A DNA stretch of 64,000 nucleotides from Rhodotorula mucilaginosa (Eukaryota; Basidiomycota; Microbotryomycetes; Sporidiobolales; Sporidiobolaceae). The position numbers and the translations under genes are program-made. The notes beneath the pieces were generated by a model. That model was given only the letters and a program-made list of their open reading frames with translations, was not told where the DNA came from and did not search any database. Of this stretch, positions 45,266-58,100 are shown piece after piece. Location: NCBI GenBank assembly GCA_034406715.1, contig CP137880.1:248001-312000 (forward strand). Direction: 5' to 3'. Every line of letters starts with the position of its first letter. Positions within the stretch are counted from its first letter, which is position 1.

Positions 45266-47665
45266 TCAATCGAGCCTGCGACGCTTATCGTCCCTCTCTC
45301 GTTCGGCTGGTCGATCGTCTCGCCTTCTCCGGTCACGGTCACCGTCGCCGCCCCTGCCGCCTCCTCCGCGTCCGGGCTCATCGCGATCGCGGTCGTAGCC
45401 TCTCCGTCTCGCATCAGAAGCAGGAAGAGGAGGAGGACTCCTCGACCTGCTTCTCCGGCGATCGTAAGCAGCTCGAGGCGGCGGTTCCCTCCTCCTCTCG
45501 TCAATTCCGCCACCGTCGTCGTCGTATCTTCGCCGATGACGAGGCGGACTCCGACTCCGACTCCGGTCTCGGTCCCGGTCTCTCGAATCGCGTCGTCCTC
45601 CTCGATCGCGCCAATCTCGAGAGTCGTCGTCGTCATACGGCCGACGGTGGGGGTGGCGGTCGTCAACACCTCCGTCGCGATCACGGTCACGTCCCCCGCG
45701 GTCGAAGCCGATCCCGCCTCGTCGTCCACCGGGCGGTGGCGGTCCTGATCGGTCGTCCTCCCTGGCTGAAGGCGGCGGACGACGTGATCCCCAACCAGAG
45801 TCACCACCCCGGGCGCCGGCGTTGGCTCCCGAAACGGTGGGTCCTCCTGCTCCTCCTCGCGAGGAGGACGAAAGGTCTCCTCCTCCTCCCTCTGCAAGTT
45901 GCGGACAATCGCGTTTGAGCTGTGTACCGAGGTCGTCCCCCAATCCGGAGAAGGATTAGTACGTGGCGGGGAAATTTGAAAGCGAGGTAGAAGGGAATCG
46001 AACGAGACGCACATGAGGACCTCCGCACAGGAAACAACCCGATCCAGATCCAGATCCAGATCCGCCCGTTCCACCGGGCCTGCCCCACCCACCGCTCTGT
46101 CGACTCGTATCCTCCGCCGCCAAGTGAGTATACTTGGTCTGGTGGGCCTTGCCAAAGTTGCGCTTCTGCATGACGGCGGGGAGGGACGACACGTCCGTGA
46201 TGGTCGACTCGGTCGGGGCGGTGTAGTCGTGCTTCTTGAGGATCTCCATGTCCTGCGAACGCGACTCCGTTCGTCAGGGACAAAGTCCACAGAGAAGAAA
46301 AGGGTGGAGAGAGGAGAGGAAGAAGGGAAGACGGACCTGGTGGAAGACTCCCTTGTGGTGATATTTCTGGAGGAAAGCTTGCTGGCCGCGCTGTTTCTCC
46401 TTGCGAGACTTTTCGGCTCGCTCCGTGTCCTCCTTGATGCGCAGTTCTTCCGGCAAGGCACGGCGGGCTTCGACTTCCTCGCGGATCTTTTCGAGCCTGT
46501 GCATCCACCAACGAGCCGCAAAGAAAGATCAGCCACTGAAAAGGAGCGGTCGGACAAGCTTGATCCGACGGAAACAAGGGGACGGCAGGACGCACGCGTA
46601 GCGGGCTTCTCGGTCTCGTTTGAGACGAGTCAATTCGCGCAGTTTCCACGCTTCGAATTCGCCTTCGGGGTCGAGGCCATCCGTGTCGTCCACGTCGGGG
46701 TGAACTTCCTGCGCCTCCTCTGCGGGCGGAAATCATTCTGGGATCAGTTCTTCAGCAACTCCTACCACAAAACTCTGAAGGCGGGAAGGAGAGGCGCACT
46801 CGAGGCGATCTCGCGCACGATACTGTCGGCGACGAGGGCTTTCGCTTCCTCCCTCCGTTTCCGGTCCTCTTCCTCGCGCTTCGCTTCGAGAGCTTCAGGG
46901 TCGAGCTCCTTCTGTCGCTCGGCGATCGTATCGCGGTTCCGTCTGGGAGGCGAGTCTTGGCGATCAGCTCTATGTAGCACGCGCAAGGGATCGCGAAAGA
47001 GACGAGACGGGAGACTGACTTGGAGACAAACACGGGTTTGTAGATTGGTTTGAGGGGCTCTTCTTCCTCGTCGGATTCTTCCTCCGAGTCGGTCTCGTAC
47101 TCGCTAGACTCCTGTTAACAGGCGGGGTCAGTCTGCGTCCGAGGATGCGCGAGCGAGAGACGCGCGAGGGATAATGGGACTCGCCTGTTGCGCCGGAGCG
47201 GCAGCTTTTGGTCGAAAGACGGGCTTGGCGGGCGCCTTGTCCTCCTGCTCTTCCTCGCTGTCCGTTTCTGCGAATGCAAGGATCAGGATCTGTGTATCGA
47301 ACCGGACAGGACCGCGCCCAAGGGGTGAACGGACCGTATTCGCCCTCTGAAGATTCCATCTCTGTCCGGCCGACCTCGTCCCGTCCGCCGACCTTGACTT
47401 TGCCAGTCTGGTCAACCTCGACTTGTTTGAGAGCGACATTGAGAGCTGCGGTGCCCTTTGGCTTGCCTGCTGTTGTTGTCGTCCTGAACTCTGTCACCTG
47501 TTGATCGTCGTCGTCGTCGTCGTCGCCTCCTTCTTGCGCCGCTGTTCCTTGTGCCTCCTGCTCCTCCTGATCGGAATAGTCTGAGTCGTCTGCTACTGGT
47601 ACTGGTGCTTTGCCAGGTCGGTAGCGTGCGGCTGGGCGCAGGGGCTGCGTGAGTTTCGGCGGCAT
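45266..47665 (-). CDS. MFAP1 family spliceosomal protein with zinc knuckle and RS tail
   Basis: MFAP1 is a component of the spliceosomal B complex. In order: the N-terminal RPAARYRPGKAPV and an acidic run; SSEGEYETDSEEE and YKPVFVSK-type segments before the helical region (RDTIAERQKELDPEALEAKR); FLQKYHHKG; EILKKHDYTAPTESTITDVS; and the conserved core MQKRNFGKAHQTKYTHLAAE. After a Gly/Ser linker there is a CCHC-like zinc knuckle, CFLCGGPH joined across an intron to LKRDCPQ, then a long Arg/Asp/Ser-rich tail (RDRDRDRSRSRSPPRHRRR) to the stop at 45266. Animal MFAP1 lacks the knuckle and the RS tail. At least six introns. The start is the ATG at 47665. A 235-bp gap separates it from the divergent acetyltransferase gene. 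Confidence 0.88.
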
Positions 47666-47899
47666 CGAATCGGCGTCACAGCGGAGAAGCGGTTCGGTTC
47701 GGCGAAGTCGACGGTGAAGTTCGACTGGTGCTCTACCCAGCCAGTCGAAGCGCTCTGCGTGACTGCGGACGAGTGGGAAAGCCAGAGTCAGTCTCTCTCT
47801 CGTCGTCGCTCTCCTTGTCCGCGATGTCATCACTCGCACACTCGAATAGACACGGGCGGTAGAAAGGGGACGAGGATATAGAACACGGGGACCCAAGCT

Positions 47900-49092
47900 A
47901 TGCCTCTTGCTAGGACCGCCGCCGCCGTCACGCTGTACGACCACGCGGCCTCGCCGCTCTCCCCACTCGTCGACCTCGTCAAGCCCTTCCTCCCGCTCCC
48001 TTTGCCGCTCTACTCGACGCTGTTGACTCCAGGAGTACCGCTAGCTGTCTATGCTACTTTCAAGCCGGGGCAGGTCGCCGTCGAGGAGGAGCCATGGCTG
48101 ATCATCGCCGATTTGGGGAACCAACTCCGCTTCTTTTGCTCCGTCGAGGGAGAGCGAGAACCATTGCCGGAGCGGCTACAACAGGCGCAGGCATTGGTCG
48201 GGAATGGCTTGAGGCAGTACCTCGTCGAACATAGCCGAGGCCGAGACCGTGCGTGCTTTTCCTTCCTCTCCCTCTTGACGAGTTGACTCTTCATTGCGTC
48301 TTGACTTTTCTTCGTGCGTGCACGCATGCTAGGCATCAGCATCGGCGCGATTCCCGACATTTGGCGAAGCGTCGTGCGGGATACGTTCGGGACGGATCCG
48401 TTCTCGGCGTCCGAGATTCACTACCGGCGATTGCAAGATTTGCCCACCCTGCCCACGAACGGAGCAATCGACGGGGGTTCGACCTCGTCGGGTGATGAGT
48501 TTGTTACCACTGAAGGACGGCTGGAAGATGTAGCCGAGGTGAGCGAGGCGGATACAGGCTCCTCCTCACTTCTTCGGCTGTGTTTGTTGACAAGAGTCCT
48601 TCAACGGCGCAGATCCTCTCGACTTCCGAGGTCCCGCACCCGCCCGCATACCTCGAGACACGCCTACCCTATACGACAGTCCTCCGTTCTTGCCCCTCCA
48701 ACCCCTCCTCTCCTGACGGGGCTACCTCACCGCCTTCATCCGACAAGTCACCCGCACTACCAGCACCCCGCGGCGGCAAAATCCTCGCACACTGTACCAC
48801 CCACCGGGACGGCTCAATCGGTACCTTGCACGTCTCCCCCTCCGCTCGCCGACGCGGGTACGGCTCGCTCGTCTTTCTCGCGCGCGCGACCCGCATGCGC
48901 GATATCGATGTCCACATCGGCGGCGGCGCGGAGGGCTCGGGATACGTGTTTTCGTACGTGCACAGGGAGAACGAGTCGAGTAATGCGTTGATGAGGAGGT
49001 GTGGGATGGACAAGAGCGAGTATGAGGTGTGGTGGGCGAGGGTCAAGTTGCCGTTGTCCTCTTCACTGCCGGCGACGGGGGAAGCTCCGTAG
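47900..49092 (+). CDS. GNAT-family N-acetyltransferase-like protein
   Basis: Three exons give about 350 residues. The C-terminal half has a GNAT fold signature: a beta strand GSIGTLHVSPSARRRGYGSL with the R-x-x-G-x-G/A acetyl-CoA loop (RRRGYGS), followed by YVHRENESSNALMRRCGM, the late-strand asparagine and aromatic pattern seen in glycine-N-acyltransferase-like/FR47 members. The N-terminal half (PGVPLAVYATFKPGQVAVEE, then HYRRLQDLP) resembles the ligand-binding half of such proteins. The substrate is unknown. The start at 47900 is the first ATG of the open frame. It is divergent from MFAP1. Confidence 0.75.
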
Positions 49093-49561
49093 GCGGGGCA
49101 GGCGCGGGCCCTCATCTCGTCCGGCCACTTCCCCAACTTTGACCCGATCGTACGGAATATCGAGACGATCTTCTCAGACACGGGCGGGAGCATGCCTGGC
49201 AGCGGACCGCTCGTGAAGCACGTTCTGCGTCGCGGGTTCTTCTCCGTTGAGAATACGGTCTCCCCCATTCATGCTTCCATTTTCGGAGCCATTCCCGGAT
49301 GTCCAGAATGAAAGCATCTGTGCAAAGTACAAGCCAGAATAGTCATCTGATGAGATTGGAAATACAGACCTTCGGAAGATCCACAACTTGAATGAAGGTC
49401 TCCCTTTCCTCACGTCGAGCCCTTGTCTGCTCTCTCGCTAGCCCTTCGAGGCAGTACACACTCGTACACCGGCACCTCGTGCTCGTAAGGTCTCGCACGC
49501 GCCTTCCCTCTCTGCGCAATCCGCGGCAGAGGCGGCGAACACGCAGGAGGCGCCGGAAGAG
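49093..49561. other. Intergenic, acetyltransferase to RGP1
   Basis: 469 bp with no supportable gene. Short ORFs here have no motif. It holds the 3' UTR of the acetyltransferase gene and the promoter of RGP1. Confidence 0.5.
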
Positions 49562-52500
49562 ATGGCCGGGTTGACGGTGACGGTGAGCCCGAGCGCGAGC
49601 GCCTTCTTTGCAGGCGAAGTCTTTACGGCGACCATCACGTTCCGCAACTCGGCTACGCCCTTGCCCGAGGAGCAGCCGTCGTCGAACGGCGGCGGCCACT
49701 TCGCCCCACATCCACCAACAGTTGCGCGATTGACACCGGGGCAGCGTACGCCGGGCAAGGGAGGACATGCGAGAGCTGCTTCGACTGCTGCTGCGACGAC
49801 GAGTTATTGGGCCGGTCCATCGAACGGGTCGACGTTGCCTCAGACGCCGTCGCGAGGAGGAGGAGCAGGATCAACAACTCATGCGGCTAATTCAGCAGGA
49901 GGAGCTGGGGGGCTACACGGGTTCGCCTCGCCGCCGAATTCATCCTACGGGAGGACCATCTCGAGCGGGCATGCGCCGCATCCGAGCCTGAGCGCCGCGA
50001 GCGCGTCGACTTCCCACCTTCCGACTCTCGCTTCTCCCTCTCGTCAACCCTCCTCCTTCGCCAATGGCGGAAGATCCCTCTCTCGCTCTCCGTCGACTGG
50101 ATCTTTCTCGACCACTACGCTCGGGTCGTACGACCCCGACGCGGCGGCCGACTTGCCTGCGCGAAAAGGCCTGATTGGGAAACCTCCCACGACTTCGGCA
50201 GAACCGCCCCTAGTGGCTTCCACCTCCTCCTCCGCCGCCGGCGGTCTCTACAGCGGAGGACCGCGCCGACCTGGTCTCAACATCCGCGGGCAGAACTCGG
50301 GTCATGCGCGGACGCAGAGCATGGCGGCCCCTCTAAAGGGTCGGACCGAATCGCCTCAAGGGTCGGGGCGGATCTCGGGATTGAGATCGGCTACGGCTCC
50401 GATTCGGCCGGGGGCTCCTCGAAGGAGTAACAGCGTACGAGGACTGGTCGCCGCTTTTGAGCAGATGGATGGCCGGCAACCGTTGCATAGCCCGACGGAT
50501 CCGAGAGGTGAGTCTCTTTGCTACCAGAGACCGGAACAGCCTAGTTGCTAACTTGCCTCTTCTTAGCAGTAACGAACGCCCTTACGTCTGACGAGACGGA
50601 AGACTCTTCGCCCCCCTTGACCGCACAACGGCCCGACTTTCCCGACGACGCCGCTTTCCCCATTTCGCAATCCTCCTCAGCTGCTGCCCCTCCCCAATTC
50701 CCGCGCCGCCCCACGTTCGGCCATCGTCGAATCCCCTCCAATAATTACCCCTACTCCTCCGGGTCGCGAGCGCGCTTGTCGACTTTGTCGCTCGCTTCGG
50801 ATGGGTCTGGATCGGACGTAGATGCGGATGATGAAGACGAGGGAGGAGAGCAGCGAGGCGGGGTCGGGAATGGGTTCTATGGGATGGGCTGGAACGAGAC
50901 GATGGAGTCGGTCGATGAAGCCAAGTATGATTCGCACGCGAGACCACCAGTCGCGAGGCGGTTGTTCTCGACCCCTTCAGCCGCCAATCAGAACGGTCTC
51001 GCGCCGCCTTCGCGGCCACCAGCACACGGGCACGAACGGAACCGCTCCATCTCGTACGGCAACGCTCCGACCTCTTCGTCCCCCGCTCTTACCCACCCGC
51101 CCAACACGATCGTCTTGCTGTGGGCGTTTGCGCACCTCGAAGGCTCATTCGAAGTCGACGAGTCGCTCATCAAACCGGCCGAGTTTCTTGAAGTGAAACG
51201 ACTCCTCGTTGGCGGAACGGGGGGCGTCGGACTTGGCGGCGGGACGCTAGAGGAAAGGAAAACGGGAGGAGGGTGGCGAGATTGGTTTGGCTGGGGTGGT
51301 GGTGGTGGCGGCGGTGGAGGAAGAGGAGGAGGGGGCGGAAGGGCGCCAACCCCGGCTGCGTCGAGTGACGACTTGCGAGGGGGCGCTGCGAGTCTCGAGG
51401 AGCGGAAGAAGAAGGTCATCGAGGAGCGGGCGGTGCCCATCTTGTCGTGTCCGCCGAGCATCCTCGCGGTGGATCTCGTCCTCAAGCCGGGCGAGAGCAA
51501 GACTTGTATGTTCAAGCATTCTCTCGTTGCAACCTCTGTGATCGTTCGCCGCTGACTGACCGCTGTGTCTGATCCACAACAGTCACCTTCAGCCTGCGCG
51601 TCCCGGCGGATTTGCCTCCTTCGTTCCGAGGCAAATCGATCAAGTTCAACTACGAACTCGTCGTCGGCACGAACCGGACGGCCGTCAGTCCTTCGATGCT
51701 GGTCAACCCGGACGAACCGCTGCGAGTTCGACCGCGCGGCGGCAAGTCGTCGAATAGTCGGGTCATGAAAGTCCCGATTCGGTTGTACAACCACGTTGGC
51801 AGTGAGCACTTCCTTCCAAGGTTGCCGTAAGCTCTCCGCCAGCCGCAGAACTGACCAGAAAACCGCTACCCCGCAGTGACTGGCGCTCGTCCTTTTTACG
51901 ACTTGACGAATCCGGTCATCTTCCAGCGAGATGAAGCGATCGTGAAAGACGAAGTGGAAACGAAGGAAAAGGGCGTGGTCAGCGTCGTACGGCGTGCCGG
52001 TGAGTCGTTGTCCTTGGCGAGGAGGAAACTGTGAGGCCATTTCCAGGCAACTGACGAGGAGCCATGGCCAGCAGATACCGAGAAGGAAGACTTTGAGAAC
52101 TACGCCGCCAACCTCCTTTCCTCTGTCGCGATCGACTCTCCCCAAGTCCTGCAGAATGCCAGCCTCTCGCCCACCTTGCAGGCGATTTCTTCTCCGCCCC
52201 TCCTCGAAGCGCCGCCCGAGCTTCGTCCGGAGATGGGTTCGCACCGTGGGACGGGTGCCGTCGAAGGCTTCGGGCTCGAAGTGGACGAGGCGGACGGGTG
52301 CAAGGCGGCGGTCGAGATTGTCTCGCGCAACTCGCAGAAGGGTGAGTCGTTCCGCGGGCTGACTGTTTGAGGAGGTGCTAATGTTGACAGCGATCCTGCG
52401 CAGTCTCGTACGACATCAACAAGGACGGCAACCAGGTGGCGAGCCTCACGTTGGTCAAGTCGGCTTACCGTCTCGGCGAGACCGTCAATGGCTCTGTGCT

Positions 52501-53514
52501 GATCAACAGCGGCGAAGGACGCGTCCTGCGGGTGCGTGACCGCTTCGTGTTCTGCGACTTTTGCCAAATGCTGATTACTCATCGATTCTTGGGTACAGGT
52601 CTCGGCGCGTCTGGAAACGCACGAGCTGGTCGAGACTTCGATCGCGACCATGCCGGCACCCAAGATGCGGCAAATCACGCGACGCCTGCACGCGGAGCAT
52701 CACGAAATGGTCCTCGACTCGGAGCGCATCGGGTTCGCGCTTGCGATCCCGTCGGGCGCGACGCCCGATTTCGGCACGAGCGGGGTCAAGCTGCAGTGGA
52801 CTGTGCGGCTCTCTTTCCTCGTGATCCCGCCTTCTCCGGAAGGTCCTCCCGCTCCGACACCGACCCCTCGCCGAGGCACGCCGCTCGGCGGCGCCCCGAC
52901 GGAGAATCGCTCGTCCTCCTCCTCCTCGAACGGCACGGCGACTCCTCCCCGCACCGTCGGCGGCGGCGGCCATGGACGGTCGCGCTCGTTCGCGTACGGG
53001 TTCGAGCCCGCCGTGGCGCTCACGCTTCCCCCTCCACCTGCGATACCCCCCTCCGGCGCCACGCACCTCATGCCCGTCGCTCCCTCAGCCGAGGAACCCT
53101 ACCCGCCTCACAACCTCTCGTACCGCGCCGTGCCCGACCTCGGCTACGTCCCCGTCTTGTTCTCGTCTGCGGTGCCGGACGCTCCGCCTGCGCCCGGGCC
53201 GTTGCAGAAGACTGCTTCGGGCGCGCATCACCGTCCGAGTCCGAGCATCTCGGCGAGGCCGCAGAGTCCGTTCGGGAACGGGAGCGCCGTCCTCGTTCCG
53301 GCAAAGGTAGAGACTGTCGAATGTTCGATACCCATCAAGGTATACCCCGGGTGAGTCCCCTTTCGAAAAGGAACTATCTCGTCATTCCCAGGAATCTGCC
53401 TTTGCTGACGATGTCAGAATCGCATCCGGTCTCACAGGAATACCCCCTTCCGCCCTACATTTTCCATCTTTGAAGCGTGAGAAACGTATTTACTTGCAAT
53501 TGCATAATCGGTAG
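49562..53514 (+). CDS. RGP1: RGP1 homologue (Ric1-Rgp1 Ypt6/Rab6 GEF subunit)
   Basis: A large Rgp1-family protein that, with Ric1, activates the Golgi GTPase Ypt6/Rab6 in endosome-to-Golgi retrieval. The N-terminus LTVTVSPSASAFFAGEVFTA is the arrestin-like first strand set; a long Ser/Pro/Gly linker follows (49.7-51.1 kb). The conserved core resumes with VLLWAFAHLEGSFEVDESLI, RVPADLPPSFRGKSIKFNYE and SRVMKVPIRLYNHVG, and ends with VETVECSIPIKVYPG. The last exon starts at 53418 and the stop is at 53512-53514. Introns are seen near 50510-50565, 51510-51580, 51800-51875, 52000-52045, 52340-52405, 52530-52600 and 53352-53417. The low-complexity glycine tract at about 51295-51340 is unusual for the family. 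The start codon is the first ATG that gives the arrestin-like strand. Confidence 0.85.
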
Positions 53515-53582
53515 AAACATATGACAGGGGTTCAAAAGGAAAAGAGGGTCTATAAGCCTTGAGCTTTTGGGGGAAGGTTGCC

Positions 53583-54436
53583 TCAGGCGACGACAGCGAA
53601 AGCGGACGCCACAAGCGCGAGCAGCGCAGCTGCTCCGGGGACGACGAGCGAAGAGGCAGCCGAAGTGTTGTCGGCACTCGAAGAAGCTGCGTGCATTAAG
53701 TTACTCGAGTCAGTTTTGTCGTCCACAAACGGGAGAAAAGAAGGATCTGGACCCAAAAACGCACCGCTCGCTGAGGGCGACGACGAACTACTCGCGCCGC
53801 CGCCGGTCACTTGACTGACGAGGGACCCGACGAGGCCAGTGACGGAGCTCGCGACCGAGTTGCCACCAATAGCGCTCCCGATCGCCGAAGTCGCTCCATC
53901 CATGCCTCCCCCGAGGACGCCACGACCGCCACCACTGGAACTGCTGCCGCCGCTCGTCGCCGCTGGCGAGTCGGCGGTCTCGGACTCCCAAGCGCTGGCG
54001 GTGGCGGACTCGACGGCTGCGCTCGTGCCGGCTTCCCAGGCAGAGGTGACCGATTCGACGGCGCCAGTCGCGGCGGCACCTTCAGCAGCAGCGCTTCCCC
54101 CTTCGGCGGCGAGCTGTTTCTCGCCCGCCCACGTTTGTCAGTTTCTAGAGTCTTGAGATTGAAGGACCCACCCCAGCTCGAAGGGAACTGCGGGGGGCTT
54201 TTTTTTGACTTGGTAACTCACCGAAGAAGACGCAGCTGCTCCTGCCCATCCGCCGCGCGTCGCCTCCGGACTCGTCGCGAGCGCGTCAGTTCCTGCTTGA
54301 CTGTGGAAGGGGGTAATGATCAGTTTGTGGGCGGGTTTCCTGGTCGAGACGAACGCGAGTGGAAGAGAGCTGGAACGCACGCGTGAACGAGCGCAGCCGT
54401 GGCCGCGAAGAGGAAGGCAAAGTGCGAGTAGCGCAT
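53583..54436 (-). CDS. Small secreted, probably GPI-anchored Ser/Ala-rich protein
   Basis: Exons joined in phase give about 220 residues. A signal peptide (MRYSHFAFLFAATAALVHA) starts at 54436. A Gly/Ala/Ser-rich middle follows (AAAATGAVESVTSAWEAGTS, then GVLGGGMDGATSAIGSAIGG), and the C-terminus is hydrophobic after a small-residue cluster (SLVVPGAAALLALVASAFAV), as in fungal GPI-anchor signals. One intron follows the signal peptide (about 54300-54382) and another lies near 54110-54220. No enzymatic domain. Likely a cell-surface protein; this is inferred from topology. It is convergent with RGP1, only about 70 bp between stops. Confidence 0.78.
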
Positions 54437-55138
54437 GGTTCTTCAAAAGGATTGCGAAGGTGAGCGTGGTGTGAGAGAAAGGGAGAGAGAGAGAGAGAGA
54501 GCAGAGACCAGATATCCATACGGTCGCGTAGAGCTGCCGGACGTTGGACGAACGCCGACGGTTGCGATACGCTAAATTTCGACGCTGAGCGCGGGTCGCG
54601 GGGAAGCGGACCTCCACGTCACGCGTCGCGGACAACGTGCGATAGCCAAGATATATGGCATCATTGCCAAGTTGGCGTGTGTAGCACAGCTGGAATGCGC
54701 GCGTAAGCATGCAGCGCGACGTGGGCGCGTGCGTAGAGCAGTAAATCGGACTTTGTCCGCGGAGGGTTGCCGGGCGGGGCGACCTCGGGGCATCGAATAT
54801 CGACGGAGCGGGAAGCGAAGTGCTCCGCTCGTCGGGGGTCAGCGGTCAAAGGGACTGGCGGTGCTGTAGCTCTGGCGGCGGACGTCGTCGTGGTCGGCCG
54901 ATTGGAGGCGGGCTGCAGCGAGGTCGAGTGCGTCCGGAGGAGCGCGCGAGCACCCGTTCGGAGCGGGTAAGGGAACGGATGGACCGCGAGCAGTCGACCT
55001 GATAATCAGATAGATGAGAGCCAAGTGCTGTCTGCTTGTGGGGCGAGTGAGCGGTGCAAGGTCAACTTGAAGCCGAGTGACGCGGTGGGTCAGGACGAGC
55101 GGCAATCTCTCTCCTGCTCCGCGATTCAGTCCTGCTGG
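54437..55138. promoter_or_regulatory. Divergent promoter region, GPI-type protein and gelsolin gene
   Basis: 702 bp between divergent starts. A GA-rich tract (54478-54502, about ten GA units) lies just upstream of the minus-strand gene and reads as a CT tract on its strand. No other element is recognised. Confidence 0.45.
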
Positions 55139-58100
55139 ATGGACTTCGATCCTGCGCTATTTGCAGCTGCCAACGCCGACTCGGCAGACCGTCAACAAGA
55201 ACCGCGTGCTCCTGTTGCGTCGCCGCTGCCGGCCATCTCGCTCCCCGCCGCACCGCGTCCGTCCCTCTCGCCCGCAGCCTCACGCGTGTTTGACCGCAAG
55301 CAGGCTACGGACAACCCGCCGAGGATGAACTCGGGTCTCGATCTCAGCCGCCCAGTCAGCCCGAGAGCGACGTCAAACGACTCTCGGTCGCAAAGTGGGG
55401 CAGCCAACACCAACAACGACGACGACGCTCGCGACACGGCCTCGATCAGGCAAAACATACTCAACCTCGTACACAACGGACAGGCTCATCCTAGCGCCGG
55501 AGGAGGAACGACCTCGCTCGCCCAGATGATGGGCGCGAGTGGGCAGAAGCGCACGCACCGCGTCAACACGGGCATGACCGAACAAGAGAGGGAAGAGACC
55601 GAGCGCCTCGAGAGGGAAATGGCGGCCACGAGGGCAAAATGGGCTGCCAAGAACCCGCCTTCGTCCAACGGCGGCGCGCAAGGCCCGCCGACAGGAGGGC
55701 TCAGCCTCGCGAGTTTGCTCACCGGCAAGACGACGACGAACCGCGCAGCGACGGCGCCGGCCGTCATGGAGCCGTCTCACGACAACGACGCTGCGAAGTC
55801 ACCCGCAGAGAGTGCCCCGACTGAACCCGCTCGTCGCTTTGCCGCCTCGCCCGAACCGACTACCGCTACCGCCGCCTCCCAGTCTGAGGAGCCCTCCGCA
55901 GCCTCTTCGCTCCCGCCTCCTCCTCCACCCGACCAGCCGCAGTCAAGCACTCGCAAACCGCACGATACCCTTACTCGCTTGCAGTCTTCCAACATCGTCT
56001 CGGACCGACTCCGCTGGTCCGAACAAATCCAGAACCGCGCCGACGAGCCACAACAAGAAGGCACCCCCACCACCTCCGTCCCGCCGAGTCCGGAGAAGAG
56101 GCGCAGCGTACTTGAGAGATGGGGACGCGATGAACCGAGCGCGGACGCGAACGCAGCGGGTGGCGGGTCGGCCGTTCCTTCGAGTCCGACGGCGGTGCGG
56201 ACGAGGCCCAAATCGATCTTTGACGCTCCTGCGCCGTCCAGCCAACCTTTTTCGGCTTTGAGCGAGAAGCCTTCAGACTCGGACAAGAAGGAGGACGCGA
56301 GTGCGGCTGCACCAAAGCTACAGCATGTACGTTCCGTCCCAGAAGGGTTTCCTTTTCTTTCTTTCCCTTCCCTTCCCTTCGACCGCGTACTGACGTTGTC
56401 GTCGACATTCGCAACAGATCACGAAAGACCGCGCTCGACCCACCAAATCGACTGCCCGTAGCGGTACTGCGCCTGCGAATTTCGACTCCCCGACTCCTGC
56501 GAGTTTGAAGACGGAAACTGCCCCAGTTGACGACGCGCCGGCACCGTCTCGCCTCGAGTCGGGAATGGGAACCACACAGTCGGAACAACAGCAGCAGCAG
56601 GGGACCAAGCCGGCCTGGCAGGGTGCGCCTATCGCAGCGAAGGCGACTTCGAAACCGCCTGCAGAGGTCCAAGTCGACGAGAGCAGCCAGCAGCCCGCGG
56701 CGCGGCACACGCGCGGCGTCGCCCTCCCCGGCATGTCTGCTTCGACCGCCGTTCCGAACGCCCAAGCGACTCGCACTGCACCCTCGCCGTTCGCTCCCGC
56801 TCCGACGACCGAGACGGCCAAATCGGCTCCGACTCAGGCTCAGGCGACTCCGCCTGCTTCGCCGTCCAAGAGCAGTGGTGCGGCGGCGGGCGTTTCGTCC
56901 GTTCGGGCGGCGGCGATGCGATGGGGCCAGCAGGCGGATACGGCTGCTGAAGAAGAGAGGAAAGCGACCCTCGCGGCGCTCAAAGCTTCTTATGGAGTCA
57001 AGGTTGACTCGTCGAACGCGCCGGTCAGGCAGGCGACGATGCCGAACCCGGCGCCGGCCAGGCAGCAGCAGGAGGAGAGTGTCGTCGCCCCGACTCAGCC
57101 GCAGAAGAGCAAATCTGTCGACGTCGCGTCGTCTCGTCCGGCTTCTTCAGCTCCCCTCGAGATGACTCCCTCGGCTAGTGCAAAACCCGAGAGCGACAAG
57201 GCGCCGAACAACGTTCGCCCCGATCTGCGCGTCTCGACTGGTCCTTCGACCCTACCAGCTCCCCGCCCTTCGAACGACATCGTCCAACTGGTCCTCTCTC
57301 AACCCGAGCCGTACCACCTCCCCCCAGGGGAAACCCTCAGCCTCGACGTCTTCCACCTCAACTCGCCCACCGACGACCCGAACCCGATTGATCACAACCA
57401 CGTCTTGCACGCGACCGAGATTCTCGGGATCGTGCACCGTGCCGAAGATGGCGAGACGGGGGGAGTTAGTACGCATGTCTGGGTGTGGAAGGGCGATGAG
57501 GCTAGGGAGACGAAGAGGACGGATGAGAGGATCATTCGACTCGAGGACAAGACGGGAGTGGAGGCTGTCGAGGTCGAGTACAGGCACGAACCGCCTGCGC
57601 TCGCCGAGGCGTTTGCGGGTCAATTGACCATCTGCAGGGTAAGGGGACCGACCGCCCCGACGAGTCGTGGTAGCTTCCTCCGCGCTGACGACCAACGATC
57701 CCGCAGGGTCCGAGGGAATCGTTCGATCACCTCGCGCGGCGCATGTTTTCGGTCCAGTCGCATGACGGTGTAATCTACGTCGAGGAGGTGCCTGTGGTGC
57801 GTCCTCTCCCGCTGATGAGCAGGGCTCGAAAATGCTCGCACGCATGCGAGAACTAATCCTGTTCTTTCTCGTTCTGGGGATCTCACAGGCTTCTCGCTCG
57901 CTCTGCTCGGGATACAGTACCACGTTCTCCGCTCTGGGTGAAGTCTACGCCTGGCTGGGCGAGGGCTCGTTGGAGGCGGAACGGCGAGCTTGCTGCGAGT
58001 TTGCAGAGGCCATCGCCGACGGCCGGACGGTGACGGTCCTGCCCGAGGGAGAAGAGACCGCCATGTTCTGGCACCACCTCCCGGACGACAACGAGTACGC

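Noticed and set aside
45035-46557. Long ORFs through the CT microsatellite on both strands
   Set aside because: They are produced by the repeat and the antisense of MFAP1's Arg/Asp/Ser tail. The MFAP1 frame is the one with a recognisable family.
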